Positions 1 to 9,436 of a DNA stretch of 64,000 nt are shown piece after piece. Position numbers and translations under genes: made by a program. The notes beneath the pieces were generated by a model, which worked only from the letters and a program-made list of their open reading frames with translations, was not told where the DNA came from and did no database searches. Every line of letters begins with the position of its first letter. The stretch's first letter is position 1. The DNA is from Mucilaginibacter arboris (GTDB lineage Bacteria > Bacteroidota > Bacteroidia > Sphingobacteriales > Sphingobacteriaceae), in the NCBI RefSeq assembly GCF_009754915.1, contig NZ_WPIK01000012.1, forward strand, positions 62,001-126,000, read 5' to 3'.

Positions 1-407
1 ACAACTTGTCCTGATTTTGGCGAAATTGTTTTTCCTATCCGGGAGAAAAGCAATTTCAGGTAATCATAAATTTCGGTAGAAGTGCCAACGGTAGAGCGCG
101 GGTTAGATGTAATTACTTTTTGCTCGATGGCAATAGCGGGCGCAATGCCACGGATGTAATCAACGTCCGGTTTGTTCATCCGGCCTAAAAACTGACGGGC
201 ATACGAAGAAAGGCTTTCTACATATCTGCGCTGGCCTTCGGCATAAAGCGTATCAAAAGCAAGCGATGATTTACCCGAACCAGACATGCCTGTAATTACG
301 ACCAGTTTATTTTTGGGAATGGCCACGGTAAGGTTTTTAAGGTTATGCACCCTTGCACCTGCTATTAAGATATGGTTTTTTGAATCGGTATCTGTTTCTA
401 TATTCAT
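1..407 (-). CDS. uvrA: UvrA, excinuclease ABC subunit A (N-terminal part, cut by window edge)
   Basis: ATPase that loads UvrB on DNA lesions in nucleotide excision repair. The reverse strand from the ATG at 407 gives about 135 residues and leaves the window without a stop. It starts [20 protein letters not shown], then carries Walker [10 protein letters not shown] at about residues 40-48, followed by [20 protein letters not shown] and [18 protein letters not shown], the classic first UvrA ATPase half. The rest lies to the left of the window. Identity is nearly certain; the start is supported by the conserved distance to the P-loop. Confidence 0.96.
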   Translation of the reverse strand, partial: MNIETDTDSKNHILIAGARVHNLKNLTVAIPKNKLVVITGMSGSGKSSLAFDTLYAEGQRRYVESLSSYARQFLGRMNKPDVDYIRGIAPAIAIEQKVITSNPRSTVGTSTEIYDYLKLLFSRIGKTISPKSGQV

Positions 408-424
408 TTAATAATTATCTATGG

Positions 425-436
425 TAAAAGAAGCAT
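425..436 (+). repeat. Single copy of the TAAAAGAAGCAT motif
   Basis: Exact 12-mer, 17 bp upstream of the uvrA start codon, in the flank GGTAAAAGAAGCATCGGG. The same extended form recurs, minus one base, at 44166. Confidence 0.85.
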
Positions 437-473
437 CGGGCTAAAACTGTTTATAAAAAAACAAAAATACCGT

Positions 474-515
474 TTCATTGATATAAAATACCTCTTCATC
501 GATACAATATACCGA
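474..515. repeat. Two imperfect 21-bp direct repeats upstream of the sigma factor
   Basis: Positions 474-494 and 495-515 share TTCAT(T/C)GATA and AATATACC-like halves, one unit directly after the other, about 170 bp upstream of the ECF sigma gene. Spacing of 21 bp is two helical turns, which would suit an operator, but no regulator is implied by the sequence itself. Confidence 0.4.
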
Positions 516-684
516 TAGATTAATAGAAGCAGGTATTTTTAATTTAATATTTGATTTGTTTTATAATAAAAATTTTATTTTATTTGATATTGTATTTGTT
601 TAAACTCCTTTTAAAAACGGACTATCGATAGAACTCTACTATTTCAAATTTTTTTCACTTAAAAAGAATAAGGTAGGCAGGTCT

Positions 685-1269
685 ATGGAGTTTAGAGAGA
701 CGAGTGATCAGGAGTTGATCAATCTGTACATTTCTGGTAACGAAGCTGGGTTAACAGAACTCATCCGAAGGTACCAATCAAAAATATATACATCTATTTA
801 TTTATTAGTAAAAGACGAATATCTGGCCGAAGATATTTTTCAGGATACTTTTATTAAAGTTATTAATACACTTAAAGCAGGTAAATATAACGAAGAAGGT
901 AAATTTTTACCCTGGGTAGCCCGTATTGCACATAATTTAGTAATCGACCATTTCCGAAGGGAGAAAAGAACACCTTTGGTTAACAATGGAGAGGACTTTG
1001 ACATTTTTGAAGTTTTGGGCCAGTATGATGAAAGCGCAGAAGACAAAATGGTACGCGAACAAACCTATATTGATTTAAAAAAACTGATCCATTTGCTGCC
1101 ATCAGAACAGAAAGAAGTTTTGATTATGCGCCATTACGGCGACCTTAGTTTTAAACAGATTGCCGATATTACCGATGTTAGCATTAATACAGCTTTAGGC
1201 CGCATGCGTTACGCTTTAAATAATTTAAGAAGGATGATGTTAAGCAAGGAATTGTTACTGAAAGATTAG
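685..1269 (+). CDS. ECF-type RNA polymerase sigma factor
   Basis: Alternative sigma factor of the sigma-70 family, 194 residues, with only regions 2 and 4. Region 2 spans about residues 25-92 (QDTFIKVI, then the promoter-melting segment FLPWVARIAHNLVIDHFRR). Region 4 spans about 132-182 (LPSEQKEVLIMRHYGDLSF, with a helix-turn-helix). Start at the ATG at 685 gives the usual short N-terminus. No anti-sigma factor with a membrane helix is adjacent; the next gene is a small soluble protein 77 bp downstream, which may be co-transcribed. The target regulon cannot be read from the window. Confidence 0.93.
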   Translation: MEFRETSDQELINLYISGNEAGLTELIRRYQSKIYTSIYLLVKDEYLAEDIFQDTFIKVINTLKAGKYNEEGKFLPWVARIAHNLVIDHFRREKRTPLVNNGEDFDIFEVLGQYDESAEDKMVREQTYIDLKKLIHLLPSEQKEVLIMRHYGDLSFKQIADITDVSINTALGRMRYALNNLRRMMLSKELLLKD

Positions 1270-1346
1270 TATAATTTTTACACTTTATAATATTTTTTTT
1301 GGGTTTCCGTTCAAATGCTAACAGACTTTAAAATCTCTACAAGCTT

Positions 1347-1553
1347 ATGACCGAAACCTCTACAAAAAACAATGTAAACCCTGTTAGCAACAACGGTTGT
1401 GTAACCGAAGACATGGATGATTTTCCGGATGAATTAGATGCCAAGCACCAGCAGTTGTATTTAACGATAGCAACACATTTAAGCCTGATTCAAATTCATC
1501 CGAAAGAAGAAACTGTTCTTAAAATCATTAGCTACTCCAGGGCAAAAAAATAA
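1347..1553 (+). CDS. Small conserved-looking hypothetical protein behind the sigma factor
   Basis: 68 residues, soluble, acidic in the middle (EDMDDFPDELDAKHQQLYL), followed by a helical tail IATHLSLIQIHPKEETVLKI. I recognise no named domain. It is followed at once by a strong terminator, so it closes a transcript that probably starts at the sigma gene. A role with that sigma factor is only an inference from position; it has no transmembrane segment as a classic anti-sigma factor would. Confidence 0.7.
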   Translation: MTETSTKNNVNPVSNNGCVTEDMDDFPDELDAKHQQLYLTIATHLSLIQIHPKEETVLKIISYSRAKK

Positions 1554-1565
1554 TTTTTCATACAA

Positions 1566-1605
1566 AACAAAGCCTGTTTCTTTAAAAAATGAACCGGGCT
1601 TTGTT
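1566..1605 (+). terminator. Hairpin terminator after the sigma factor unit
   Basis: Arms 1566-1580 and 1591-1605 (AACAAAGCCTGTTTC with GAACCGGGCTTTGTT) pair over 15 bp with two G-T pairs and a 10-base loop. There is only a weak T run after it, and a motif copy begins four bases downstream. Confidence 0.7.
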
Positions 1606-1608
1606 GCT

Positions 1609-1620
1609 ATGCTTCTTTTA
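1609..1620 (-). repeat. Single copy of the ATGCTTCTTTTA motif
   Basis: Exact copy in reverse orientation directly after a terminator. Its flank TGGCAT then AAAAAT matches the flank of the copy at 32878. Confidence 0.85.
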
Positions 1621-1654
1621 TGGCATAAAAATTTAAATGAAATTTGTATGGAAA

Positions 1655-1682
1655 TTGGAAGGCTAAAATTTATTTAGGTTTG
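1655..1682 (+). promoter_or_regulatory. Bacteroidota-type promoter of nth
   Basis: TTG at 1655-1657 and TAGGTTTG at 1675-1682 match the -33 and -7 (TAnnTTTG) boxes with 17 bases between. The -7 box ends four bases before the ATG at 1687, so transcription would start at or next to the start codon and the mRNA would be leaderless or nearly so. Confidence 0.6.
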
Positions 1683-1686
1683 TAAC

Positions 1687-2460
1687 ATGCTTAAAACAGA
1701 TCGTTATAAAGCTTTTGTTGCTTATTTTTCTGCCCATCAACCTAATCCTGTTACAGAACTTCATTACAATTCGCCTTATGAATTATTGGTTGCCGTTATC
1801 CTTTCGGCGCAATGTACAGACAAGCGTATCAACCAGGTTACACCCGCCCTTTTTGCCCGTTTTCCAACACCGGAAAGTTTGGCAGCAGCAACAGTTGAGG
1901 AGGTTTATACTTACATCAAAAGTGTAAGCTACCCGAACAACAAAGCCAAACATTTGGTTGGAATGGCTAAAATATTAGTTGCAGAATTTAATGGAATTGT
2001 TCCGCAAGGCATAGATGATTTACAAAAAATGCCGGGCGTTGGCCGTAAAACAGCTAATGTAATTTCTTCTGTTGTTTATCAGGAACCTGCCATTGCGGTA
2101 GATACACATGTTTTTCGTGTGTCGAACCGGCTTGGCCTTACCTTTAATGCAAAAACACCTTTGGCTACAGAAATGCAGTTAATGAAGTATTTGCCGAAAG
2201 AATTACTGGGTGTTGCCCATCACTGGCTTATTTTGCACGGGCGTTATATTTGTGTTGCACGAAACCCTAAGTGCGAAATTTGCCCGCTTACCCATTTTTG
2301 CAAATACTTCCAGCAGATGAATACAGAAACGGCGTTGAAGAAAAAGGAACTTCAACAGATGCAAAAAGCAAAGCTAATTCAAAAAAACAGAAAACTGAAC
2401 CCAATTGCTGCCCGGCTTAAAAAATATACCATACCAAATACAGTTGATAGTATTGATTGA
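1687..2460 (+). CDS. nth: Endonuclease III
   Basis: DNA glycosylase/AP lyase that removes oxidised pyrimidines in base excision repair. The helix-hairpin-helix MPGVGRKTANV holds the catalytic lysine at about 121, and AVDTHVFRVSNRL holds the catalytic aspartate at about 139. A complete 4Fe-4S loop C-X6-C-X2-C-X5-C uses Cys189, 196, 199 and 205. The 257 residues exceed the usual 210-220 because of a Lys/Gln-rich tail of about 45 residues after the cluster, probably a flexible DNA-contacting extension. recA follows on the same strand, with its own upstream region. Confidence 0.96.
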   Translation: MLKTDRYKAFVAYFSAHQPNPVTELHYNSPYELLVAVILSAQCTDKRINQVTPALFARFPTPESLAAATVEEVYTYIKSVSYPNNKAKHLVGMAKILVAEFNGIVPQGIDDLQKMPGVGRKTANVISSVVYQEPAIAVDTHVFRVSNRLGLTFNAKTPLATEMQLMKYLPKELLGVAHHWLILHGRYICVARNPKCEICPLTHFCKYFQQMNTETALKKKELQQMQKAKLIQKNRKLNPIAARLKKYTIPNTVDSID

Positions 2461-2571
2461 ATTAAGTATGTTTACTACTTCTTTTATGCCTGTTTTTATT
2501 ATATTTTTTTGATAAAAAAATTAGCATAATATAATTATTTCATCTACCTTAGCGCCTGAAAAACTAAAATA

Positions 2572-3597
2572 ATGAGTACAGATAAAAATAGTACAGATAA
2601 ATTAAAAGCGTTACAGCTTACTTTAGATAAACTTGAAAAATCGTATGGTAAAGGTACGGTAATGAAATTAGGCGATACTGCTATTGATCCGGTAGAAGTT
2701 ATTTCTACAGGTTCCCTCGGTTTGGATATTGCATTGGGCGTAGGCGGTTTGCCAAAAGGACGTGTAATTGAGATTTACGGGCCAGAATCATCGGGTAAAA
2801 CCACGCTGGCAATCCATGCTATTGCAGAATGTCAGAAAAAAGGAGGCATTGCAGCTTTTATTGATGCAGAACATGCTTTCGATCGTTTTTATGCACAAAA
2901 ATTAGGCGTTGATATTGAGAATTTACTTATCTCGCAACCTGATAATGGCGAACAAGCTTTAGAAATTGCAGATAATTTGATCAGGTCCGGCGCAATTGAT
3001 ATTATTATTATTGATTCCGTTGCAGCTTTGGTACCAAAAGCAGAGATTGAAGGTGAAATGGGCGATTCTAAAATGGGATTGCAGGCACGTTTAATGTCGC
3101 AAGCGTTGCGTAAATTAACTGGCATGATCAGCAAAACCGGCTGTTGTTGTGTATTTATTAACCAATTACGTGAAAAAATCGGTGTCATGTTTGGCAACCC
3201 GGAAACAACTACCGGTGGTAACGCCTTAAAGTTTTATGCTTCTGTCCGGTTGGACATTCGCCGTACTTCGCAAATTAAAGATACGGACGAAGTTTCTGGT
3301 AACCGGGTAAAAGTGAAAGTTGTAAAAAACAAAGTAGCCCCGCCTTTCCGTTTGGCTGAGTTTGATATTATGTTTGGAGAAGGAATTTCTAAAGCCGGTG
3401 AGATTATTGATTTAGGTGTTGAATACAACATCATCAAAAAATCCGGCTCTTGGTTTAGTTATGGCGAAACGCGTTTAGGACAAGGCCGTGATGCCGTAAA
3501 AAATATCATCCTGGATAATCCTGAAATGATGGAAGAACTGGAAGTAAAAATCAGGGAAGCAGTTACCGGCGTAGAAGCTGTAACAGAACAAGAATAA
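2572..3597 (+). CDS. recA: RecA recombinase
   Basis: ATP-dependent strand-exchange protein of homologous recombination and activator of the SOS response. 341 residues, normal length. Walker [10 protein letters not shown] lies at 70-78, Walker B in [19 protein letters not shown], and the L2/filament segment in [29 protein letters not shown] sequence at 2545-2552 is one mismatch from the -7 box, about 20 bp before the ATG. I see no clear LexA box. The gene ends at a strong hairpin made from the repeated motif. Confidence 0.98.
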   Translation: MSTDKNSTDKLKALQLTLDKLEKSYGKGTVMKLGDTAIDPVEVISTGSLGLDIALGVGGLPKGRVIEIYGPESSGKTTLAIHAIAECQKKGGIAAFIDAEHAFDRFYAQKLGVDIENLLISQPDNGEQALEIADNLIRSGAIDIIIIDSVAALVPKAEIEGEMGDSKMGLQARLMSQALRKLTGMISKTGCCCVFINQLREKIGVMFGNPETTTGGNALKFYASVRLDIRRTSQIKDTDEVSGNRVKVKVVKNKVAPPFRLAEFDIMFGEGISKAGEIIDLGVEYNIIKKSGSWFSYGETRLGQGRDAVKNIILDNPEMMEELEVKIREAVTGVEAVTEQE

Positions 3598-3599
3598 GT

Positions 3600-3662
3600 A
3601 TACTTCTTATAAAAAAATACCTGCTAAAAGAAGCATCTGATTTAACAGTCAGATGCTTCTTT
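3600..3662 (+). terminator. recA terminator built from three copies of the repeated motif
   Basis: Arms 3627-3640 (AAAGAAGCATCTGA) and 3649-3662 (TCAGATGCTTCTTT) are perfectly complementary over 14 bp around an 8-base loop. The arms are an exact copy (3625-3636) and a near copy (3653-3663) of the dispersed motif, here facing each other. A third degenerate copy, ATACTTCTTATA, lies at 3600-3611 and could pair with the first arm instead. The second arm overlaps the stop codon of the opposing mini-gene. Confidence 0.75.
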
Positions 3663-3831
3663 ATTTTCCGCCTGTTCTGGCATACATATAAATAATAGCA
3701 AGGATCACTCCTAAAACCAGGACTATTAAACCGGTAGAACGCCTTTTTTTATCCTGCCACATCACCCAAAACAAAAATGCAACTAACGGAACTACAAAAA
3801 TTGCCCAAAAAATTAAAGAAGCTGTACTCAT
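3661..3831 (-). CDS. Small two-helix membrane protein downstream of tsaD
   Basis: 56 residues, read from the ATG at 3831 to TAA at 3661-3663. Two hydrophobic helices (LIFWAIFVVPLVAFLFWVMW and LIVLVLGVILAIIYMYA) flank a basic loop QDKKRRSTG. It starts 9 bp after the tsaD stop on the same strand, so it is probably co-transcribed with tsaD. The coherent hydrophobic pattern and tight spacing support a real gene; no family or function is recognised. Confidence 0.65.
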   Translation of the reverse strand: MSTASLIFWAIFVVPLVAFLFWVMWQDKKRRSTGLIVLVLGVILAIIYMYARTGGK

Positions 3832-3840
3832 TTTATCCTA

Positions 3841-4842
3841 TTAAAATTGCATTCTGGCCAAAGGTGCTATTTGTTGGCCAACGAAATCCTGTTTTAAAAA
3901 TTTATAATATCCGGTCATGGCAATCATGGCAGCATTATCGGTACAATATTCAAATGCAGGAATATAACAGTTCCAATGCTGCTGATCTGCTGTTTGCTGC
4001 AATAAATTCCGCAAACCAGTATTAGCAGAAACGCCGCCAGCCAATGCTATTTCTTTTATTTGATATTGATCTGCTGCCTTTTTTAATTTATTGATCAAAA
4101 TTGTTGCAATTCTTTTTTCGATAGAAGCACAAAGATCATTCATATTCTCTTTTAAAAAATCAGGATTTGCGGCAACTTTATCCCTTACAAAATACAGGAA
4201 TGCTGTTTTTAGCCCACTAAAACTAAAGTTCAAACCCGGAATTTGCGGTTCAGGAAAATGAAAAGCTTCGGGATTACCGGTACGTGCATATTTATCAATT
4301 AAGGGTCCGCCGGGATAAGGCAACCCTAAAATCCGGCTTGTTTTATCCATTGCTTCCCCGGCTGCATCATCCAGTGTTTGCCCTATAATTTCAAAATCAA
4401 AATCAGTTTTAACCAATACAATTTGCGTATGTCCGCCAGAAACGGTAAGGCAAATAAAAGGAAATCTGGGTTTAGGCGCTTCAATAAAATTAGCCATAAT
4501 GTGCGCTTGCATGTGGTTAACTTCTATTAAAGGCAGGTTTCGGGCAAGTGCAAAAGCTTTTGCAAAAGAAACACCAACCAGCAAAGCGCCTAAAAGACCG
4601 GGACCGCGGGTAAAACTAACCGCATCAATATCATTTTTTGTAACTTTAGCCGTTAATATAGCTTGCTGAACGGCAGGGATAATATTTTGCTGATGTACAC
4701 GGGAGGCTAACTCCGGAACAACACCACCATAAGCAGCATGGATACTCTGGCTGGTAATTACGTTACTAACCACAGAGCTATCTATGCAAATGGCGGCAGA
4801 GGTTTCATCACAAGAAGATTCTATCCCTAAAATTACAGGCAT
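3841..4842 (-). CDS. tsaD: TsaD, tRNA N6-threonylcarbamoyladenosine transferase
   Basis: Transfers the threonylcarbamoyl group to A37 of ANN-decoding tRNAs, acting after TsaC and with TsaB and TsaE. 333 residues, usual length. The ASKHA-fold start MPVILGIESSCDETSAAI, the metal-binding HMQAHIMANF (His110, His114), TVSGGHTQIVLV, and LNFSFSGLKTA near 205-215 are all present. The gene is divergent from tamB with under 80 bp between them. A TsaC-type gene lies 8 kb away at 12975, but TsaB and TsaE are not in the window. Confidence 0.97.
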   Translation of the reverse strand: MPVILGIESSCDETSAAICIDSSVVSNVITSQSIHAAYGGVVPELASRVHQQNIIPAVQQAILTAKVTKNDIDAVSFTRGPGLLGALLVGVSFAKAFALARNLPLIEVNHMQAHIMANFIEAPKPRFPFICLTVSGGHTQIVLVKTDFDFEIIGQTLDDAAGEAMDKTSRILGLPYPGGPLIDKYARTGNPEAFHFPEPQIPGLNFSFSGLKTAFLYFVRDKVAANPDFLKENMNDLCASIEKRIATILINKLKKAADQYQIKEIALAGGVSANTGLRNLLQQTADQQHWNCYIPAFEYCTDNAAMIAMTGYYKFLKQDFVGQQIAPLARMQF

Positions 4843-4922
4843 TTGTTTATTTTATACTAAGCTGCAAAGTTATTAAAAAAGCACTCAAAATAACGTTACT
4901 GGTCCTGCTCCTCCTCATTCTG

Positions 4923-7900
4923 ATGCTGGGGCTGCTTGTATTTTCTTTTCAATTTAAGCCGGTACAAACCTGGGCAGCCAAAAAAGCAACGCATTATTTA
5001 TCAAAGGAACTAAATACAAAAGTTGATATTAAAAGCTTGTATATCAAACCTTTTTCTTCTGTTGTTCTGGAGGGTTTGTATGTTTTGGACAAGCAAAAAG
5101 ACACTTTATTAAGAACGCCGTTATTAACCGTCCAGCTTAGCGGTTTTTCTGTTTTTAACAGTATTTCCGACCGTAAAATTGATTTTAAAAACATCACGCT
5201 TACAGATGGCTCTTTTTACCTGAAAAAACTGAAGAACAAGCATACCAACCTGCAATTTATATTAGATTATTTCAACTCAGGCAGTAACGCTCCAAAAAAG
5301 AAAAGTAAACCCTGGACTACCAATTTTGAAAGAATAACCCTGAACAACTTTCATTTTAGGTATAAAAATCAATTGGTAGATACCATAATTAACGGCGTAA
5401 ACTTTGATGATATTAATTTGACCGGCTTAAATATTGCAACAAGCCATCTCGATTTAAAAAACCATTTGTTTAAAGCAGCTATCGAAAACTTAGCTTTTAA
5501 AGAAAAAAGTGGTTTTATCGTACAAAAACTTGCTTCCTTGGTCACGATTGATACCAACCAGATCGAACTGCAAAAGCTTACGCTAAATACGCCTCATTCC
5601 AGAGTAAGAAACTATTTCAGGATGGGCTTTAAAAGCTTTGATGATTTTGATAATTTTGAGCATAAAGTGATGATGACGGCAGATTTTAAAGATGCCCATT
5701 TATCATCTGCTGACATTGCTTTTTTTGCTGATAAATTGCACCATGTTAAGTTTGAACTTGGATTGGATGGCGTGGTAAAAGGTAAAGTGGATAACCTGAA
5801 AGCTAAAAACCTGGCTGTGCAAGCCGGACAGGCAACCTACATTAAGGGAAATTTCAGTATGAAAGGCTTGCCCGATTGGGAACAGACTTTGATGGAGCTG
5901 AACATTGAACAGGTTTCGACCAATAAAAAAGACCTCGATCTTCTATACAAGAATTTTGCCGATAAAAGAAGCAGTGCCATTCCGGCAATCGTAGATAAGT
6001 TTGGAAACATTAGCTTTAGCGGGCAATTCACAGGTTTCCAGAATGACTTTGTAGCTTATGGGAAGTTTAAAACCAAGCTGGGCAGTTTTAGCTCTGATGT
6101 GAACATGAAGATCAAAGGTGATGTGCCAAGTTACAGCGGCAACATTAAAACCTTTGATTTTAATTTCGGAAGTTTATTAAATGAACCTTCTTTAAACCGC
6201 GCTACCATTTCTGCCGATGTTAACGGCGCGGGTTTCGATTTAAAGACGCTTACTGGTAAACTGGATGCAAAAATCCAGTCGTTGGATTTTAACCGCTACC
6301 GTTACAGCAATGTAAACGTTAACGGTACTTTCCGCAAAAAATATTTTGATGGGGCAGTTTTGGTTAACGATCCGAACTTAAAATTAAATTTTAAAGGAAA
6401 CGTAGATTTAAACCCTGCTTTACCTGTGTTTCACTTTAAATCGGATATAAAAGGGGCACAATTGAACAAGCTTCATTTTTTAAAAGATACCCTTTCTGTT
6501 GATGCCCAGTTTAGTTCTAATTTTTCAGGGAACAGTATTGATAACATCAATGGCAATTTATTGTTAAGGCAGGTAAGGTTAACCAACCCAAGTAATAATT
6601 ACCTGGTAGATTCTTTGTATTTTGCTGCTGAAGGAACAGGCAGGTCACGGGAACTTACGCTAAAATCTTCTCTTGCCGACGGAAGCTTAAAAGGCGATTA
6701 CGATTTAAATACCTTGCCGTCCTACTTTAAAACACTGGTAAAAAAATATATTCCTTCGCTTCAAACTAAATTTGTTCCGCCAAAACCTCAAAATTTTGCC
6801 TTCCGCCTAAACCTGAAAAATTTAGACCCGATTACAACAATCTTTATCCCGAAATTAAAAATTCCGGAACAGGGAACTTTTGTAGGTAATTTTAATTCTT
6901 TCAACAAAACAGCAACGCTAAATGGTTTGATTAAAACAATCCAGTATGATAAAATGGTTTTTCATGATCTTTTGATCGATGAAAGTACGGTGGATGATTT
7001 TATTGGTGTAAATATTTCTTTAAGTAAGGTTAATATTACCGACAGCCTTTTTATCAAAGACATCAACATTACCAACTTTTTAAAGCGCGACAGCTTAAAC
7101 TTCAACATTAAACTTTCTGATAAAAATGCTATTAACCAATTGGATTTATACGGATTGGTTGAATTTGGAAGGGACACTACTGCAAAACTCAAAATTTTGC
7201 CTTCAGACATTATTATTGAACAGCAGAAATGGCGCATTGCAGAACAGGTAAGGATCAGGCTGCTGGAAAATGCACGAACACAAATTGCCAATTTTGTATT
7301 ATCAAACGGCGTACAAAAAATTGGAATTGATGGCTATATTTCTCCTAAACCTGACGATAAGCTCAAGGTTACTTTTGATAATTTCAACCTCGCTTCTTTA
7401 GATCAGTTAACCAAATCTGCCGGTATCAAGCTCAGTGGCGTTTTAAACGGAAATGCTGTATTAAACGCAGTTACCAATAATCCGGGAGTAGAATCTGACT
7501 TGCATGCAGATTCCATCAGCATTAATAAAACTTTAATTGGCAACCTGAAGCTTTCGGCCCAATTAGATAATGCCAATAAAACAGCATTAGTCAACCTAAA
7601 TTTACTAAACAAGGGTTTGGAAACATTGAATGTAAATGGCAAATATAACCTGGCAAGTGAGGACAATAAGCTTGATTTTCATGTTAAAATGAACCAGACA
7701 GAAGCTGTAATTCTTGACCCTTTGGTAAATGACCTGGTTTCTAAATTAAGCGGGCATATTTCTGCAGATCTTGACATAACCGGTATGCCGGAAAAACCTC
7801 AAATTAATGGCAGCATTAGTTTGCAAAATACGGGTTTAACTATTAACTATTTAAAAACCCCTTACATTATTAACGATAATGTTGTTGTTAAAAACAGCAT

Positions 7901-9338
7901 TATAGAAATTAATAACCTGCAACTGAAAGACAACAGGAAAGGCACTGGTATTGTAAATGGTACGGTCAATTTGAATAATTTATCAAACCCTGATATTGAA
8001 GCAACTATTGATGCAAGAAACCTGCTGGCTTTAAATACGGCCTTTAAAGATAACCGTTTGTATTACGGTACTGCTTTTACCACCGGAAAATTCAGTTTTA
8101 AAGGCCCGACCGACAATATGCGGATCGATATCAAAGCTAAAACGGAAGAAGGCACCGTGTTTAACATTCCGCTTAACTCATCCAGTACAGCGAGCAATTA
8201 CGATTTTATTACTTACATCAGCAGGAATTCTTCTAAAAATATAAAAAAAGACCGTTCGTTTAACGGCGTAACACTCAATTTTGACCTTACCATTGATGAA
8301 AAAACACTGGTTAAAATCACTACAGATTATGGTCAGTTAGAAGGAAGCGGAACAGCCAATAACCTCCAACTGAACATTAACAGTTCCGGTGATTTTGAGA
8401 TGCGCGGGGATTATTTAATTTCTAACGGAAAATTTGAGTTTACGGCACAAAACTTTATCAGTAAAGTATTCCAGGTAAACGAAGGAGGAACGATCCGCTG
8501 GACAGGCGACCCATCCAACGCAGAAATCAACTTAAAAGCAATTTACGAAGTACGTACAGATATTAACGATTTGTATAGGGCCGCAGGGTTACCAAATGCA
8601 CAAGAAAGCCAGCAAAAACTGGTAGAGGCAGAAATGATTTTGACCAAATCATTAACCCACCCGGAAATTGATTTCAACTTTAATTTTCCAAACGATCCTG
8701 CTATAAAAGATGAACTGGCCGCTTATTTAAACGATGCAACCAACCGCAATCAGCAAGCGTTAAGTTTAATTGTAAGACGGAAATTTGCAACCGGAACAGG
8801 CGGCGAAAATCTGACCAAAGAAGTTGGCAGCACGGCACAAGATGCTATTAGCGAGTTTGCTTTTAATAAACTGAACAATTTTATTTCGCAATCGAATATT
8901 AAAAACTTCGATCTGAATATCCGTTCTTTTAACGATGCCAGTGCATCTTTTCGATTATTTAATAACCGCTTGTTGTTAAACGGAAGTCTGTACAATAACC
9001 AGGTAGGAAACGACCTTTTTAATCAGAATACAACAACTCTTTTCAACTCAAATTTCAGTAATTTTACTAAAGATTTTGAAGCTCAGTATTTGATTTCTAA
9101 AGACGGAAAGTTAACGGCCAAATATTCTTACCGGGCTTTAAACAGCACGACTTTAAATACCATTAACGACCAATTGGGCCTGCAATATGTTAACGGTTTA
9201 GGTTTGGTTTACCAGCAGGATTTTGATTCCTTTTCAGAATTTTTAAGGAATATTTTTAACCGGAGAAGAAACAGCAGAAAAAATCCGGCACCGGGCAGCG
9301 GAACTTCCAAAACCAATACTGTATTGGATGATAATTAA
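4923..9338 (+). CDS. tamB: TamB-like translocation/assembly module protein (DUF490)
   Basis: Very long periplasm-spanning protein, 1471 residues from the ATG at 4923, with an N-terminal membrane anchor, a long beta-rich groove of repeated AsmA/TamB-like segments, and a C-terminal DUF490 domain (about residues 1050-1450; for example FEFTAQNFISKVFQVNEGG). Family members bridge inner and outer membrane and are linked to outer-membrane protein assembly or lipid transport. The ATG cuts the hydrophobic anchor in two: the frame stays open upstream and adds VIKKALKITLLVLLLLIL, so translation probably starts near 4870 at a non-ATG codon such as ATT at 4872. The gene converges with ribBA. Confidence 0.9.
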   Translation: MLGLLVFSFQFKPVQTWAAKKATHYLSKELNTKVDIKSLYIKPFSSVVLEGLYVLDKQKDTLLRTPLLTVQLSGFSVFNSISDRKIDFKNITLTDGSFYLKKLKNKHTNLQFILDYFNSGSNAPKKKSKPWTTNFERITLNNFHFRYKNQLVDTIINGVNFDDINLTGLNIATSHLDLKNHLFKAAIENLAFKEKSGFIVQKLASLVTIDTNQIELQKLTLNTPHSRVRNYFRMGFKSFDDFDNFEHKVMMTADFKDAHLSSADIAFFADKLHHVKFELGLDGVVKGKVDNLKAKNLAVQAGQATYIKGNFSMKGLPDWEQTLMELNIEQVSTNKKDLDLLYKNFADKRSSAIPAIVDKFGNISFSGQFTGFQNDFVAYGKFKTKLGSFSSDVNMKIKGDVPSYSGNIKTFDFNFGSLLNEPSLNRATISADVNGAGFDLKTLTGKLDAKIQSLDFNRYRYSNVNVNGTFRKKYFDGAVLVNDPNLKLNFKGNVDLNPALPVFHFKSDIKGAQLNKLHFLKDTLSVDAQFSSNFSGNSIDNINGNLLLRQVRLTNPSNNYLVDSLYFAAEGTGRSRELTLKSSLADGSLKGDYDLNTLPSYFKTLVKKYIPSLQTKFVPPKPQNFAFRLNLKNLDPITTIFIPKLKIPEQGTFVGNFNSFNKTATLNGLIKTIQYDKMVFHDLLIDESTVDDFIGVNISLSKVNITDSLFIKDINITNFLKRDSLNFNIKLSDKNAINQLDLYGLVEFGRDTTAKLKILPSDIIIEQQKWRIAEQVRIRLLENARTQIANFVLSNGVQKIGIDGYISPKPDDKLKVTFDNFNLASLDQLTKSAGIKLSGVLNGNAVLNAVTNNPGVESDLHADSISINKTLIGNLKLSAQLDNANKTALVNLNLLNKGLETLNVNGKYNLASEDNKLDFHVKMNQTEAVILDPLVNDLVSKLSGHISADLDITGMPEKPQINGSISLQNTGLTINYLKTPYIINDNVVVKNSIIEINNLQLKDNRKGTGIVNGTVNLNNLSNPDIEATIDARNLLALNTAFKDNRLYYGTAFTTGKFSFKGPTDNMRIDIKAKTEEGTVFNIPLNSSSTASNYDFITYISRNSSKNIKKDRSFNGVTLNFDLTIDEKTLVKITTDYGQLEGSGTANNLQLNINSSGDFEMRGDYLISNGKFEFTAQNFISKVFQVNEGGTIRWTGDPSNAEINLKAIYEVRTDINDLYRAAGLPNAQESQQKLVEAEMILTKSLTHPEIDFNFNFPNDPAIKDELAAYLNDATNRNQQALSLIVRRKFATGTGGENLTKEVGSTAQDAISEFAFNKLNNFISQSNIKNFDLNIRSFNDASASFRLFNNRLLLNGSLYNNQVGNDLFNQNTTTLFNSNFSNFTKDFEAQYLISKDGKLTAKYSYRALNSTTLNTINDQLGLQYVNGLGLVYQQDFDSFSEFLRNIFNRRRNSRKNPAPGSGTSKTNTVLDDN

Positions 9339-9356
9339 AGCTGAACATAAAAAGCA

Positions 9357-9418
9357 ATGCTTCTTTTATCACCTAAAAATTTTAATTGACACTATTTTTT
9401 AGGTGATAAAAGAAGCAT
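9357..9418. repeat. Perfect inverted repeat of the dispersed motif between tamB and ribBA
   Basis: Arms 9357-9379 and 9396-9418 are complementary over 23 bp with a 16-base loop. Each arm is the full half-site ATGCTTCTTTTA, TCACCT, AAAAA. It lies between converging genes, so the hairpin could stop transcription from both sides. Confidence 0.9.
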
Positions 9419-9436
9419 CCGGAAAAAATCAAAAAC

